Assembly (NCBI GenBank): GCA_963664085.2
Contig: CAXXLO010000002.1
Coordinates: 2,170,001-2,234,000 of the forward strand
From: Bin5 sp022821545
GTDB taxonomy: Bacteria; Chloroflexota; Anaerolineae; Caldilineales; Caldilineaceae
Direction of reading: 5' to 3'
DNA: 64,000 bases
Position 1 is the first letter of the stretch. Each line of letters starts with the position of its first letter. Position numbers and translations under genes: made by a program. The notes beneath the pieces are model-generated. The model ran no database searches, was not told the origin of the DNA, and worked only from the letters and a program-made list of their open reading frames with translations. Shown here piece after piece: positions 25,298 through 33,672 of this stretch.

Positions 25298-25448
25298 CGG
25301 CCTGACCATTCCACCCATGGTCCTCTTCTTTTTCACCCAGCGCTACTTCATCTGAGACCTTTGCATGGCCCGCAAAACGGCACAGGCAATCGAAATCGGA
25401 TAACCGGACAATGAAAAGCTGGCGCACAGCGGGAGGGAACAGCGCGAA

Positions 25449-26246
25449 ATGTTGACTACCGAACAGATAGCCCACTTCGAGACCTTTGGCTTCGTCATCA
25501 GGCGGCAGTCCTTCTCCGCGACCGAGATGACGGAGATCAGCAGCGCCTTCGACGACGTACTGGCCGCCGACCGCAAGGGACAGCCCTTCGATGGGGTGGC
25601 GCGGCAGGCCGTGCTCGGCTTCATCGAGAAGCGGCCGCTGCTCTCCGGCCTCGTCGAAGATGACCGCATCTACCGGCCTCTCGAGCAGCTGCTCGGCCCC
25701 GGCTTCGTCTGGATCGGCTCCGACGGCAACCTCTACGTCGGCGACACCGGCTGGCATCCCGACGGCTCGGTCCTTGACTATGGCCGCATCAAGGTCGCCT
25801 TCTACCTCGACCGGGTGACCAGGGACACCGGCTGCCTGCGGGTGATCCCCGGTTCGCACCGGCTGCCCATGCACGCCGCCCTCGACCCGCTCCGGCAGCA
25901 GCGCGCCGATTCCAGCCTGAAGCCGTTCGCTACGGACGGCCCCGGCGTCCCCAGTTTTCCGCTCGAGTCCCGGCCTGGCGACGTGGTCTTCTTCAACCAG
26001 AACCTGTGGCATGCCGCGTTCGGCGGGAAGACGGGGCGGCGCATGTTCACCATGAACTTCGGCGCGCAGCCGTCAAAGGATGAGGATATCGACTTTCTGA
26101 AACGGGTCTACCAGGCCAACCTCAAGCACGTGGAGAACATGCAGTATACGCAGTCGGCCCGCGTCTACGAAGACGCCTTCCTGTACAGCCGGCGCCCGCG
26201 CATCAAGGGCATGGTGGACAAGCTGGTGGAGTTAGGATTCAAATGA
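25449..26246 (+). CDS. Phytanoyl-CoA dioxygenase family oxygenase
   Basis: A 265-residue Fe(II)/2-oxoglutarate-dependent oxygenase. The Fe ligands His-x-Asp are in GWHPDGS (about residue 101), the third His in LWHAAFGGKTGRR, and the Arg that binds 2-oxoglutarate is in the same segment. The N-terminus MLTTEQIAHFETFGFVIRRQ is typical of the family. Such enzymes hydroxylate small carboxylates or secondary metabolites and are expanded in many environmental Chloroflexota. Its 3' end overlaps the convergent APH-like gene by 15 bases. Confidence 0.88.
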   Translation: MLTTEQIAHFETFGFVIRRQSFSATEMTEISSAFDDVLAADRKGQPFDGVARQAVLGFIEKRPLLSGLVEDDRIYRPLEQLLGPGFVWIGSDGNLYVGDTGWHPDGSVLDYGRIKVAFYLDRVTRDTGCLRVIPGSHRLPMHAALDPLRQQRADSSLKPFATDGPGVPSFPLESRPGDVVFFNQNLWHAAFGGKTGRRMFTMNFGAQPSKDEDIDFLKRVYQANLKHVENMQYTQSARVYEDAFLYSRRPRIKGMVDKLVELGFK

Positions 26247-27125
26247 CGGGCCTGCCCCAACCCGGTTGATCTCGCTGACGACTCGGTCCGCCTCCGCCGT
26301 CCCGTGCTCCAAGCAAAACAGCGCGTCCTCCAGCAGAAACGCGCAGCCGGCGTAGAACCGGACCCGGTCCCGGCACCGCTCCATCAGCGGATAGACGCGA
26401 GCGCAGCGCCGTAGAAACGCCTCCCCGAAGCAGACGTACAGCCCTGCAAAGTCCACCGCAGGGTCGCCGATGCCGGCATGACCGAAATCGATCATGCCCA
26501 CAACCCGTTGCTCCTCCGCGCTGTACAGCATATTGCTCGACCCAAAGTCACCGTGGCGCAGCGCGTTGTCGAACGTGAACTGCTCACCGTCCCCCAGAAA
26601 AGCGTCGAACTGCTCTCCCGTCCACGCCAGCGCCTCAGCCGTCAGCCGCGGGAAGACGACCTCCTCGATCCGCCCGAAAATCTCCCGCCATGCGGCAGGC
26701 GAGTCGGACGGCGTCTGGGGAATATCGACCGTATCAGGCGGGACTGCGTGCAGCATCTGTAAAAACGTCGCAATATCCTCTGCCAGGCGCTCGACCGTTC
26801 CCTCATCCCCGATCCGCTCGAAATCCTGCGGCCACAGCGGCCTGCCCGGCAGCATGCGATAGCCCGCGAAGGCCCGCCCCGTCCTGTCGTCCAAGTTATA
26901 ATATATATATTTCGGCGTCGCCAGCGACAGCCGCGGCCCCGCTGCCCTCAAAATCGCAAGTTCCCGCCGCAGCCTGTCAGCGCCGCTGTCGTACTTCGGA
27001 AAGCGAAAAATCAGCTCACCGTTGACCAGAATCAGCTGATTATTCTGCCCCGCCCGAAACAGCTCGACCGTCTCCAGCCCCAACTCAGGACAGCCTGCCG
27101 CAATACATTCCCTATACTCTTCCAT
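26232..27125 (-). CDS. Aminoglycoside phosphotransferase (APH)-family kinase
   Basis: A 297-residue small-molecule kinase. The catalytic loop is LRHGDFGSSNMLY (Brenner motif, catalytic Asp) and the metal-binding motif GMIDFGHAGIGDPAVDFA. The N-lobe lysine region is ELIFRFPKYDSG. The family phosphorylates aminoglycosides, choline, fructosamine or homoserine; resistance cannot be assumed. The start abuts the stop of the DUF255 gene with no gap, so the two are probably one transcript. Confidence 0.85.
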   Translation of the reverse strand: MEEYRECIAAGCPELGLETVELFRAGQNNQLILVNGELIFRFPKYDSGADRLRRELAILRAAGPRLSLATPKYIYYNLDDRTGRAFAGYRMLPGRPLWPQDFERIGDEGTVERLAEDIATFLQMLHAVPPDTVDIPQTPSDSPAAWREIFGRIEEVVFPRLTAEALAWTGEQFDAFLGDGEQFTFDNALRHGDFGSSNMLYSAEEQRVVGMIDFGHAGIGDPAVDFAGLYVCFGEAFLRRCARVYPLMERCRDRVRFYAGCAFLLEDALFCLEHGTAEADRVVSEINRVGAGPSFES

Positions 27126-29198
27126 TCACCGACCCTCACCCACCGCATTTCGCAGCGCCTCAACGCTCGTCACCGGCAGCTTGCAGGCGTAATTTTCGCA
27201 CACATACGCCGCCGGCAGACCGTCCACCAGCGTGCGGCCCTCCAACAGCGGCAGCGGGTTCTCCTCCTCCGGCGCCTTCAACGCCAGCACACTGTGCGGC
27301 AGATAGTGCCGCCGCACCTCCTGCAGCAGGAGCTGCGTGCGCGGATCTGCGAGTTCGCCCACCACGGCAATCTCCTGGCTGCGGCCGAGCAGATCGTCGA
27401 GCGCAGTCAGCAGCCGCCCAAAGCCGGTCGGCTGCTGCGCCATCGCCGCCGCCATGATCCGGAAGATCCGCGCCGCTTCGTCTGCGTAGGCCTCGTTTCC
27501 CGTCAACTTGGCCAGCCGCAGAAGCAGCTCGGCCGCCATCGAATTCCCGCTCGGGATCGCGTTGTCGATAAAGTCCTTGCGCCGCACCACCAGCTGTTCG
27601 TGCGCGATGCCGGTCTGGAAAAACCCGCCGCCCGCCTCATCCGCAAACTGGGCCTGCATCACCTTCGTCAGGCGCACCGCCTCCGCCAGCCAGCGCAGCT
27701 CGAACGTCGCTTCGTACAGCGCGGCAAGGCCCCGCCCGAACGCAGCGTAATCTTCCAGGTAGGCGTTGAACCGCGCCCGCCCGTCCTTGTGGCTGCGGAA
27801 AAGAAACCCGTTCTCCTGGCTCATCTCCGCCAGGATGAAGTCAGCCGCCGCCCTCGCGGCCTCCAGCGCGTCCGCACGGCCGAGAACGACACCGACTTCC
27901 GCCAGGGCGTGGATCATCAGCCCGTTCCATTCGGTCAGAACCTTCTCATCCCGCTCCGGCTTCACCCGCTTTTCCCGCTCGACGAACAGCTTCTGCCGCG
28001 CCGCGGCCAGCCGTCCCGCGACTTCCTCCGCCTCCGCGCCCGTCTGCTGCGCAATCTCCGCCGCGGTCCGCTTGACGTTCAGAATCGTCTTGCCCTCAAA
28101 ATTGCCCGCCGGCGTCACCCCGTACGCTGCGCCCAGCAGGGCCGCCTCCTCCTTCCCCAGGACCGCCTCGATCTCTGCCGCCGTCCAGACGAAAAACTTG
28201 CCCTCTTCGCCTTCGCTGTCCGCGTCCTGCGCGCTGTAAAAGCCGCCTTCAGGCGCCGTCATCTCCCGCAGCACATAATCGACCGTCTCCTCGACCACCC
28301 GGCGATACGCCGGCCGGCCGTTGATCTGCCACGCGTGCAGATACGCCCGCAGCAGCTGCGCGTTGTCGTACAGCATCTTTTCGAAATGGGGCACAAGCCA
28401 GATGCGGTCGACGCTGTAGCGGTGAAACCCGCCTCCCAGCTGGTCGTAGATCCCGCCCGCGGCCATCTGTTCCAGCGTATGTTCCGCGATCTGCAGCACG
28501 TCGGCCTCCCCGCCGCGCCGGTACTGGCTCAGCGCAAACTCCAGCGTCATCGGCTGCGGAAACTTGGGCTGGTCGCCGAACCCGCCGTACAGCTCATCGA
28601 AATACTGGAGCAGCTTCGCGGTCGCCTCGTCCAGGACCTCCTCGCCCGGCGCGCCGCCGCTGGCGGACAGGCTGCCCGTGCGCCCGATCGCCTCCGTCAA
28701 CCGTTGCGCCTGCTCCTCCAGGTCATCCCGCTTGTTCCTGTACGCGTCCGCCACCGCCAGCAATATCTGCGCAAACGAAGGCATCCCGTACCGGGGTTGC
28801 GGCGGGAAGTAGGTCCCGCCGTAAAAGGGCTTGCCGGACGGCGTGAGGAACACGCTCATCGGCCAGCCGCCGCTGCCGGTCATCGCCTGCACCGCCTCCA
28901 TGTAGATGGCGTCCAGGTCGGGGCGCTCCTCGCGGTCCACCTTGATATTGACGAAGTTGGAATTCATCAGCTCCGCCGTCTCCTCGTTCTCGAAGCTCTC
29001 CCGCTCCATCACGTGACACCAATGGCAGGCGCTGTAGCCGATGCTCAGAAAGATCGGCCTGTCCTCCGCCCGCGCCGTCTCCAACGCCTCCTCCCCCCAC
29101 GGGTACCAGTCCACAGGATTATGGGCGTGCTGCAAAAGATAGGGCGAAGTCTCATGCGCCAGCTGATTGGAATGGGTCGGCGATGTTGAGTCTGTCAT
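27126..29198 (-). CDS. DUF255/YyaL thioredoxin-domain protein
   Basis: A 690-residue protein of the widely conserved YyaL/spermatogenesis-associated 20 family. Residues 8-170 form a thioredoxin-like domain that begins NQLAHETSPYLLQHAHNPVD and has a CxxC in YSACHWCHVM. Residues 190-690 form an (alpha/alpha)-toroid resembling N-acylglucosamine 2-epimerases, with GGFGDQPKFPQP and GGGFHRYSVDRIWLVPHFEK. The biochemical role is unknown. I start it at 29198, since GGGAG precedes that ATG and the conserved sequence begins just after; 11 further codons upstream are possible. Confidence 0.9.
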   Translation of the reverse strand: MTDSTSPTHSNQLAHETSPYLLQHAHNPVDWYPWGEEALETARAEDRPIFLSIGYSACHWCHVMERESFENEETAELMNSNFVNIKVDREERPDLDAIYMEAVQAMTGSGGWPMSVFLTPSGKPFYGGTYFPPQPRYGMPSFAQILLAVADAYRNKRDDLEEQAQRLTEAIGRTGSLSASGGAPGEEVLDEATAKLLQYFDELYGGFGDQPKFPQPMTLEFALSQYRRGGEADVLQIAEHTLEQMAAGGIYDQLGGGFHRYSVDRIWLVPHFEKMLYDNAQLLRAYLHAWQINGRPAYRRVVEETVDYVLREMTAPEGGFYSAQDADSEGEEGKFFVWTAAEIEAVLGKEEAALLGAAYGVTPAGNFEGKTILNVKRTAAEIAQQTGAEAEEVAGRLAAARQKLFVEREKRVKPERDEKVLTEWNGLMIHALAEVGVVLGRADALEAARAAADFILAEMSQENGFLFRSHKDGRARFNAYLEDYAAFGRGLAALYEATFELRWLAEAVRLTKVMQAQFADEAGGGFFQTGIAHEQLVVRRKDFIDNAIPSGNSMAAELLLRLAKLTGNEAYADEAARIFRIMAAAMAQQPTGFGRLLTALDDLLGRSQEIAVVGELADPRTQLLLQEVRRHYLPHSVLALKAPEEENPLPLLEGRTLVDGLPAAYVCENYACKLPVTSVEALRNAVGEGR

Positions 29199-29268
29199 AG
29201 TGACTCCCTTGACGCGGATGCGCCGCTGCAATCAGCGCCCCGCCTTTTTGTGCGGAGGCGTACCCTGC

Positions 29269-29299
29269 ATTATAACGGAATTGCGAACGCGGCGTCGAA
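29269..29299 (-). promoter_or_regulatory. Possible promoter for the DUF255-APH pair
   Basis: On the minus strand TATAAT occupies 29274-29269, with a weak -35 TTCGAC at 29299-29294 (spacer 19). It lies about 70 bases upstream of the start at 29198 and back-to-back with the plus-strand promoter at 29328. Confidence 0.4.
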
Positions 29300-29327
29300 T
29301 CCCGCTGGGGAATCTGCCATTTGCGTA

Positions 29328-29356
29328 TTGACAGCAGAAAGTGGGAATGCTAACAT
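29328..29356 (+). promoter_or_regulatory. Strong promoter for the dual-SBP operon
   Basis: A perfect -35 TTGACA (29328-29333), a 17-base spacer and TAACAT (29351-29356) form one of the best sigma-70-type promoters in the window. The -10 is inside a palindrome. It would give a leader of about 140 bases before the SBP start at 29502. Confidence 0.7.
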
Positions 29357-29360
29357 TCCC
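29343..29360 (+). promoter_or_regulatory. Palindromic operator overlapping the -10 element
   Basis: GGGAATG-CTAA-CATTCCC is a perfect 7-bp inverted repeat with a 4-bp centre. It covers the -10 of the adjacent promoter, the classic position for a repressor dimer. No regulator gene is adjacent, so the cognate protein is unknown. Confidence 0.6.
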
Positions 29361-29381
29361 CTGTTCCCCCAGGCTATACGA

Positions 29382-29484
29382 TGTTAGCTGCGTGTCAGTG
29401 TTAGCTGCGTGTCTGTCCCGCAGGATACTGGCGCCGGTTTTCCCTTCGCCAAAGACTGCGTTTTCACTAAAGACTGTATTTTCA
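29382..29484. repeat. Two adjacent tandem duplications (17 bp and 18 bp) in the SBP leader
   Basis: TGTTAGCTGCGTGTCAG at 29382 repeats at 29399 with one difference. CCAAAGACTGCGTTTTCA at 29449 repeats at 29467 as CTAAAGACTGTATTTTCA. Both lie between the promoter and the ATG at 29502. Confidence 0.85.
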
Positions 29485-29501
29485 TTACAGGGGGTCCTGA
29501 T

Positions 29502-31265
29502 ATGGCAAGAAAGAAATTCTCAATTCTGGCGGCGCTCCTGGCGGCCGCACTGGTCCTGGCAGCCTGTCCTCAGCCCACACCCGTCGTCGAGACGGTGAGG
29601 GAGACCGTAGTCGTCACCCAGGTCGTCACCCAGACCGAAGAGGTCGTGGTCACCCCGACGCCCGTGCCTCCCATGCAGGGCGGCGTCTGGGTCGAAGGTT
29701 CCAGCGCCGACGCCACCATTCTCAACCCGATCCTGGCCTCGGACAGCGCCAGCTTTGACGTGCTCGGCTGGTTCTTCCCAAGCCTGCTTGGGCAAGACCC
29801 CTTCAGCGGCGCCATCGTCCCCACCGAGATGGCCGCAAGCTGGGATGTCTCCGAGGACGGACTTGTCTGGACCTTCAATCTCCAGGACGGCGTCATGTGG
29901 TCTGACGGCGAGCAGGTCACCGCCGACGACTTCAAATTCACCTATGACGCCATCGGCAGCGACCTTGTCGAGACGCCCCGCAAGGCCAACCTCGACAACA
30001 TCGAGAGCATCGAAGTCCTCGATCCCCTCACCATTCAGGTCACCTACGCCGAAGTAAAGTGCGACGCCCTCAACAACCTCGGTCTGGGCTGGCTGCCGAG
30101 CCACCTCTACGCCGCAGACTTCAGCGACGTCATGGACAGCCCGCTCAACGAGGCGCCGGCCGTCAGCGCCGGCCCCTTCATCTTCAATGAATGGATTCGC
30201 GACGACAACTCAACCGTTCTGCGCAACGACGGCTACTGGAAGGGCGCGCCCCACATGGACGGGTGGATCTACAAGATCGTCCCCGACCCCGGCGCCCGCC
30301 TCGCCCAGCTTCAGACCGCCGAGCTCGACCTGATCGGCGTCCAGCCGGAGCAGCTGACCACCGTGCAGCTCAATCCCGATCTGAACCTGCACAAGTTCAA
30401 GGATGACGGCTACAGCTACATCGGCCTCAACCAGGCCGACCCGGCCAATCCGCAGGCCGGCCAGGACGAAGACGGCAACCTCGTCGCGCAGGACCCCCAT
30501 CCCATCCTCAGCGATCTGGCCGTCCGTCAGGCCATCGCGCACGCGCTCGACTACGATGCGATCATCAGCAAGGTCTACCTCGGCCAGGGCTATCAGATCG
30601 CCTCCAACGTGCTGCCCGCCGTCGAATGGGCCCACGATCCTTCTCTCCAGCCTTACGCCTTCGACATCGACACCGCCGCGCAGATTCTCGACGACGCCGG
30701 CTGGACCGACAGCGATGAGGACGGCGTGCGCGAGTGCAACGGCTGCGCCACGGCTGAAGAGGGCGCTACCCTCACAATTCGACTGCAGACCAATGCCGGC
30801 AACACCACCCGCGAAGACCTGGGCGCGCTGGTCAAGGACCAGCTCGACGGCATCGGTTTTGACATCCAGTTCGAAGCCATCGAGTTCGGTACCCTCGTGG
30901 GTGAGCTGCTCGGCCAGACCTTCGACATGGTCATCATCGGCTGGACCGGGCTCGGCACCGACCCCAACGACGACTCCTTCTGGCACTCCAAGTTCGACAC
31001 GCCCGGCAGCGGCTTCAACTTCGTCAGCTACCAGAACGCCCGCATCGACGAGCTCCTGGAGCAGGCCGTCAGCGTTCCCGGCTGCGCCACGGCAGATCGC
31101 GCCCCCTTCTACCACGAGATTCAGAAGATCATTCACGACGACATTCCCTATGTCTTCGTGACCGGCTCCGTCGGCAATACCGGCTACTCAAAGAAGTTCA
31201 ACGGCACCGACCCGGGCCCGTGGAGCTTCTACCATAACATCGAGACCTGGTCCCTGGCCCAATAG
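29502..31265 (+). CDS. Family-5 ABC substrate-binding lipoprotein, conventional order
   Basis: A 587-residue lipoprotein: basic start, hydrophobic helix and lipobox VLAAC with Cys22, then a Thr/Val/Pro-rich linker to about residue 60. The lobes follow the usual order, with the strand-turn VWTFNLQDGVMWSDGEQV near residue 135 and the hinge helix AVRQAIAHALDYDAII near 340. It would capture a peptide, opine or oligosaccharide outside the membrane. The ATG at 29502 follows AGGGGG. First gene of an operon reaching to 40863, with its own permease pair directly downstream. Confidence 0.9.
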   Translation: MARKKFSILAALLAAALVLAACPQPTPVVETVRETVVVTQVVTQTEEVVVTPTPVPPMQGGVWVEGSSADATILNPILASDSASFDVLGWFFPSLLGQDPFSGAIVPTEMAASWDVSEDGLVWTFNLQDGVMWSDGEQVTADDFKFTYDAIGSDLVETPRKANLDNIESIEVLDPLTIQVTYAEVKCDALNNLGLGWLPSHLYAADFSDVMDSPLNEAPAVSAGPFIFNEWIRDDNSTVLRNDGYWKGAPHMDGWIYKIVPDPGARLAQLQTAELDLIGVQPEQLTTVQLNPDLNLHKFKDDGYSYIGLNQADPANPQAGQDEDGNLVAQDPHPILSDLAVRQAIAHALDYDAIISKVYLGQGYQIASNVLPAVEWAHDPSLQPYAFDIDTAAQILDDAGWTDSDEDGVRECNGCATAEEGATLTIRLQTNAGNTTREDLGALVKDQLDGIGFDIQFEAIEFGTLVGELLGQTFDMVIIGWTGLGTDPNDDSFWHSKFDTPGSGFNFVSYQNARIDELLEQAVSVPGCATADRAPFYHEIQKIIHDDIPYVFVTGSVGNTGYSKKFNGTDPGPWSFYHNIETWSLAQ

Positions 31266-31330
31266 TCCGGCCCGGTTCCTTATCGGACGGATTCGGCGCT
31301 TGACCGGCAGGCCTCGAAGGAGATCCGACC

Positions 31331-31369
31331 AATCCGCCACCGCTCGCTTCCAGCGGGCGCTGGCGGATT
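31331..31369 (+). promoter_or_regulatory. Intercistronic hairpin between SBP and permease
   Basis: AATCCGCCA (31331-31339) pairs perfectly with TGGCGGATT (31361-31369), with an inner CGCT/AGCG stem. It lies in the 192-bp gap after the SBP gene. There is no following T-run, so it is more likely an mRNA-stabilising or attenuating structure than a full terminator. Confidence 0.75.
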
Positions 31370-31377
31370 CTCACCTA

Positions 31378-31416
31378 TATATCTGCCGCGTATACCTGTC
31401 GCGCATATCTGCCGCG
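31378..31416. repeat. 13-bp tandem array before the 31458 permease, three copies
   Basis: TATATCTGCCGCG, TATACCTGTCGCG and CATATCTGCCGCG start at 31378, 31391 and 31404, between the hairpin and the permease start. Confidence 0.85.
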
Positions 31417-31457
31417 TCCGTCTAATCGCAAAGGCGCATTGAGGACTGTATCAGATT

Positions 31458-32522
31458 ATGGCCCGTTACGTAATTCGCCGCCTCCTGCAGGCAGTTCCTA
31501 CCCTGGTTGGGGTCAGCGTCATCGCCTTCGCTCTCGTATACAACTCCCCCGGCGACCCCATCCTCATTCGCACCTTCGATCCCAACATCACGCAAGAGAG
31601 CCGTGAAACCCTGCGGCGGCAGCTCGGGCTGGACCAGCACTGGGCCTTGCAGTACGTCAGCTGGTTGACGGGGGTTACACTGCGCGGCGGGGCGGTGGTC
31701 GCAGAGTTTGAGCGCGGTGACACCAGTTGCTCCTTTGTTGCCTGGCTGAACACCACCTTCTGCGATAACGGCGGCGGCATCCTGCGAGGAAACCTGGGCA
31801 CCAGCATCGCCACCAATCAGCCCGTCTGGGACCGGATCGTAGAGCGAATGCCGGCCACCCTGCAGCTGGGCGTCGCCGCCCTGCTGGTCTCTCTGCTGGC
31901 CGGCGTTCCGCTGGGCGTTCTCAGCGCCGTCCGCCAGAGGTCCCTGTTCGACGGTTCCGTCCGCGTGCTCGCCGTCATCGGCAATGCCCTGCCCTCCTTC
32001 TGGCTGGGCCTGATGCTCATCCTCTTCTTTGGCGTCGTTCTCGGCTGGCTGCCCACCGGCGGCATGCGCACCGTCTCCCTTACCAACGAGTTTGACCCGG
32101 TGGACCGGGCCAGGCACCTGGTTCTGCCGGCGTTCGTTCTGGCGGTAGGCGGCGTCGCTCTCTTCAGCCGCTTCATGCGCACGGAAATTCTGGAAGTGAT
32201 CCGCACCGATTACATTCGCATGGCCAGGGCCAAAGGCGTGGCCGCAAGACGCGTCTGGTTCGTCCACGCTTTGGGCAATGCCCTCATCCCCCTGATGACG
32301 GCTCTCGGCCCCGCCATCTTTGGCGTTCTCAGCGGAGCCGTAATCGTCGAGACCATCTTCTCCTGGCCCGGAATGGGGCGCATGACCTTCAGCGCGGCCG
32401 TGCAACGCGACTACCCCACCGTTCTGGGCGCGGTCATGTTCTTCTCACTACTCACGATTATGGGGAATCTTCTTTCCGACATCCTGTACGGCGTTGTCGA
32501 TCCCCGCGTGCGGCTCTCGTAA
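31458..32522 (+). CDS. ABC transporter permease, DppB/OppB type
   Basis: A 354-residue membrane protein starting MARYVIRRLLQAVPTLVGVS, the typical first helix of DppB-type permeases, with six transmembrane segments. An extracytoplasmic stretch at about residues 70-115 is longer than usual and contains two Cys (DTSCSFVAWLNTTFCDNGGG) that could form a disulphide. The EAA loop is in TDYIRMARAKGVAARRVWF and the end is DILYGVVDPRVRLS. It probably serves the 29502 SBP, with the next gene as partner. Confidence 0.9.
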   Translation: MARYVIRRLLQAVPTLVGVSVIAFALVYNSPGDPILIRTFDPNITQESRETLRRQLGLDQHWALQYVSWLTGVTLRGGAVVAEFERGDTSCSFVAWLNTTFCDNGGGILRGNLGTSIATNQPVWDRIVERMPATLQLGVAALLVSLLAGVPLGVLSAVRQRSLFDGSVRVLAVIGNALPSFWLGLMLILFFGVVLGWLPTGGMRTVSLTNEFDPVDRARHLVLPAFVLAVGGVALFSRFMRTEILEVIRTDYIRMARAKGVAARRVWFVHALGNALIPLMTALGPAIFGVLSGAVIVETIFSWPGMGRMTFSAAVQRDYPTVLGAVMFFSLLTIMGNLLSDILYGVVDPRVRLS

Positions 32523-32544
32523 AGACGACAACAGGCTCTTCAGC

Positions 32545-33573
32545 ATGACGATTGCTCAGGCAGACAGTCCGGCGCTGACCACACTGGCAGCCGACCCGCA
32601 ACTGCAGCGCAAGCCCCGCACCTACTGGAGTATGGCGCTCCAGTCCCTGCGCCGCGACCTGGTTACACTGATCGCAATGGCCTTTCTGGCCGTAATGACC
32701 GTCCTCTCGCTGCTGGCGCCGGCAATCGCGAACAGCATCGGCGTCGGCCCGAATGACACCAACCCTGACAACGCCTTCCAGCAGCCCTACCTGGGCCCAT
32801 ATATCCAGTGGCGCACCGGCCAGGACCCAACGACCGCGCCGCTCATGCTCGGCAAGTCCGGCGGCGTCCCCCACTGGCTCGGGACCGACCAGCTTGGCCG
32901 CGATCAGTTTGTGCGCCTCCTCTACGGCGGCCGCGTCAGCCTCGGCATCGCCTTCGCCGCCGCCGCCCTGACACTGATTCTGGGTGTGACGGTCGGCACA
33001 GTCGCCGGCTTTTTTGGCGGTGTCGTTGACGACCTCATCATCTGGTTCATCAATACCAATGTTTCGATCCCCGGTATTTATCTGCTCATTATCGTTACCG
33101 CGATGTTCAAGCCCAATCCCTTAACCTTGACGCTCTTTCTCGGCCTGCTGGGCTGGTTTGGCACCGCCCGCCTGATCCGCGGAAACGTCTTCAAAGTCCG
33201 CGCCCTGGACTTCGTGCTCGCGGCCCGTTCCATCGGCTCGCGCAACGCCCGCATCATGTTCCAGCATGTGATCCCCAACAGCCTTCCCATTATTATCGTA
33301 AATGCCGCCATTGACATCGGTTCGCTGATTCTGGCCGAATCCGCGCTCAGCTTTTTGGGATTGGGAGTACAGCCGCCGACCGCAACATGGGGTAGTATGC
33401 TCAACAGGGCCAGAAATCTGATCTTTCTGCGTGATCCCGAAACCGGGGCGAACCTGGCTCTGCATCTGCTCAGTGTTCCCGGACTACTGATAACGGCTAC
33501 CGTGTTATCCTTATATCTCATCGGCGACGGACTGCGCGACGCTCTGGACCCGATGATGAAAAACATACGGTGA
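32545..33573 (+). CDS. ABC transporter permease, DppC/OppC type
   Basis: A 342-residue second permease. A cytoplasmic N-terminus (to about residue 35) precedes the first helix. The conserved WLGTDQLGRDQFVRLLYGG follows a ~55-residue periplasmic loop. The EAA loop is in VRALDFVLAARSIGSRNAR and the end is LIGDGLRDALDPMMKN. The start at 32545 has only a weak ribosome-binding site; an in-frame extension to 32494 overlaps the upstream gene and is not conserved-looking. Confidence 0.88.
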   Translation: MTIAQADSPALTTLAADPQLQRKPRTYWSMALQSLRRDLVTLIAMAFLAVMTVLSLLAPAIANSIGVGPNDTNPDNAFQQPYLGPYIQWRTGQDPTTAPLMLGKSGGVPHWLGTDQLGRDQFVRLLYGGRVSLGIAFAAAALTLILGVTVGTVAGFFGGVVDDLIIWFINTNVSIPGIYLLIIVTAMFKPNPLTLTLFLGLLGWFGTARLIRGNVFKVRALDFVLAARSIGSRNARIMFQHVIPNSLPIIIVNAAIDIGSLILAESALSFLGLGVQPPTATWGSMLNRARNLIFLRDPETGANLALHLLSVPGLLITATVLSLYLIGDGLRDALDPMMKNIR

Positions 33574-33588
33574 ACAGTATGGCGCATA

Positions 33589-33620
33589 CAGCCGGCCCGG
33601 CCGGCGCCGTTCGCCGGCTG
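33589..33620 (+). promoter_or_regulatory. GC-rich hairpin between permease and second SBP
   Basis: CAGCCGGC (33589-33596) pairs with GCCGGCTG (33613-33620). It lies in the 99-bp gap between the first transporter half and the second SBP. No T-run follows. Confidence 0.55.
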
Positions 33621-33672
33621 CGCGCCAACTGCCCAAAAACTTTCTGCACGCTCTAACAAAGGAGATAAGCGA

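Noticed and set aside
26232..27125. Antibiotic resistance claim for the APH-family gene
   Set aside because: The family fold is clear, but the substrate cannot be inferred; many chromosomal members phosphorylate metabolites.
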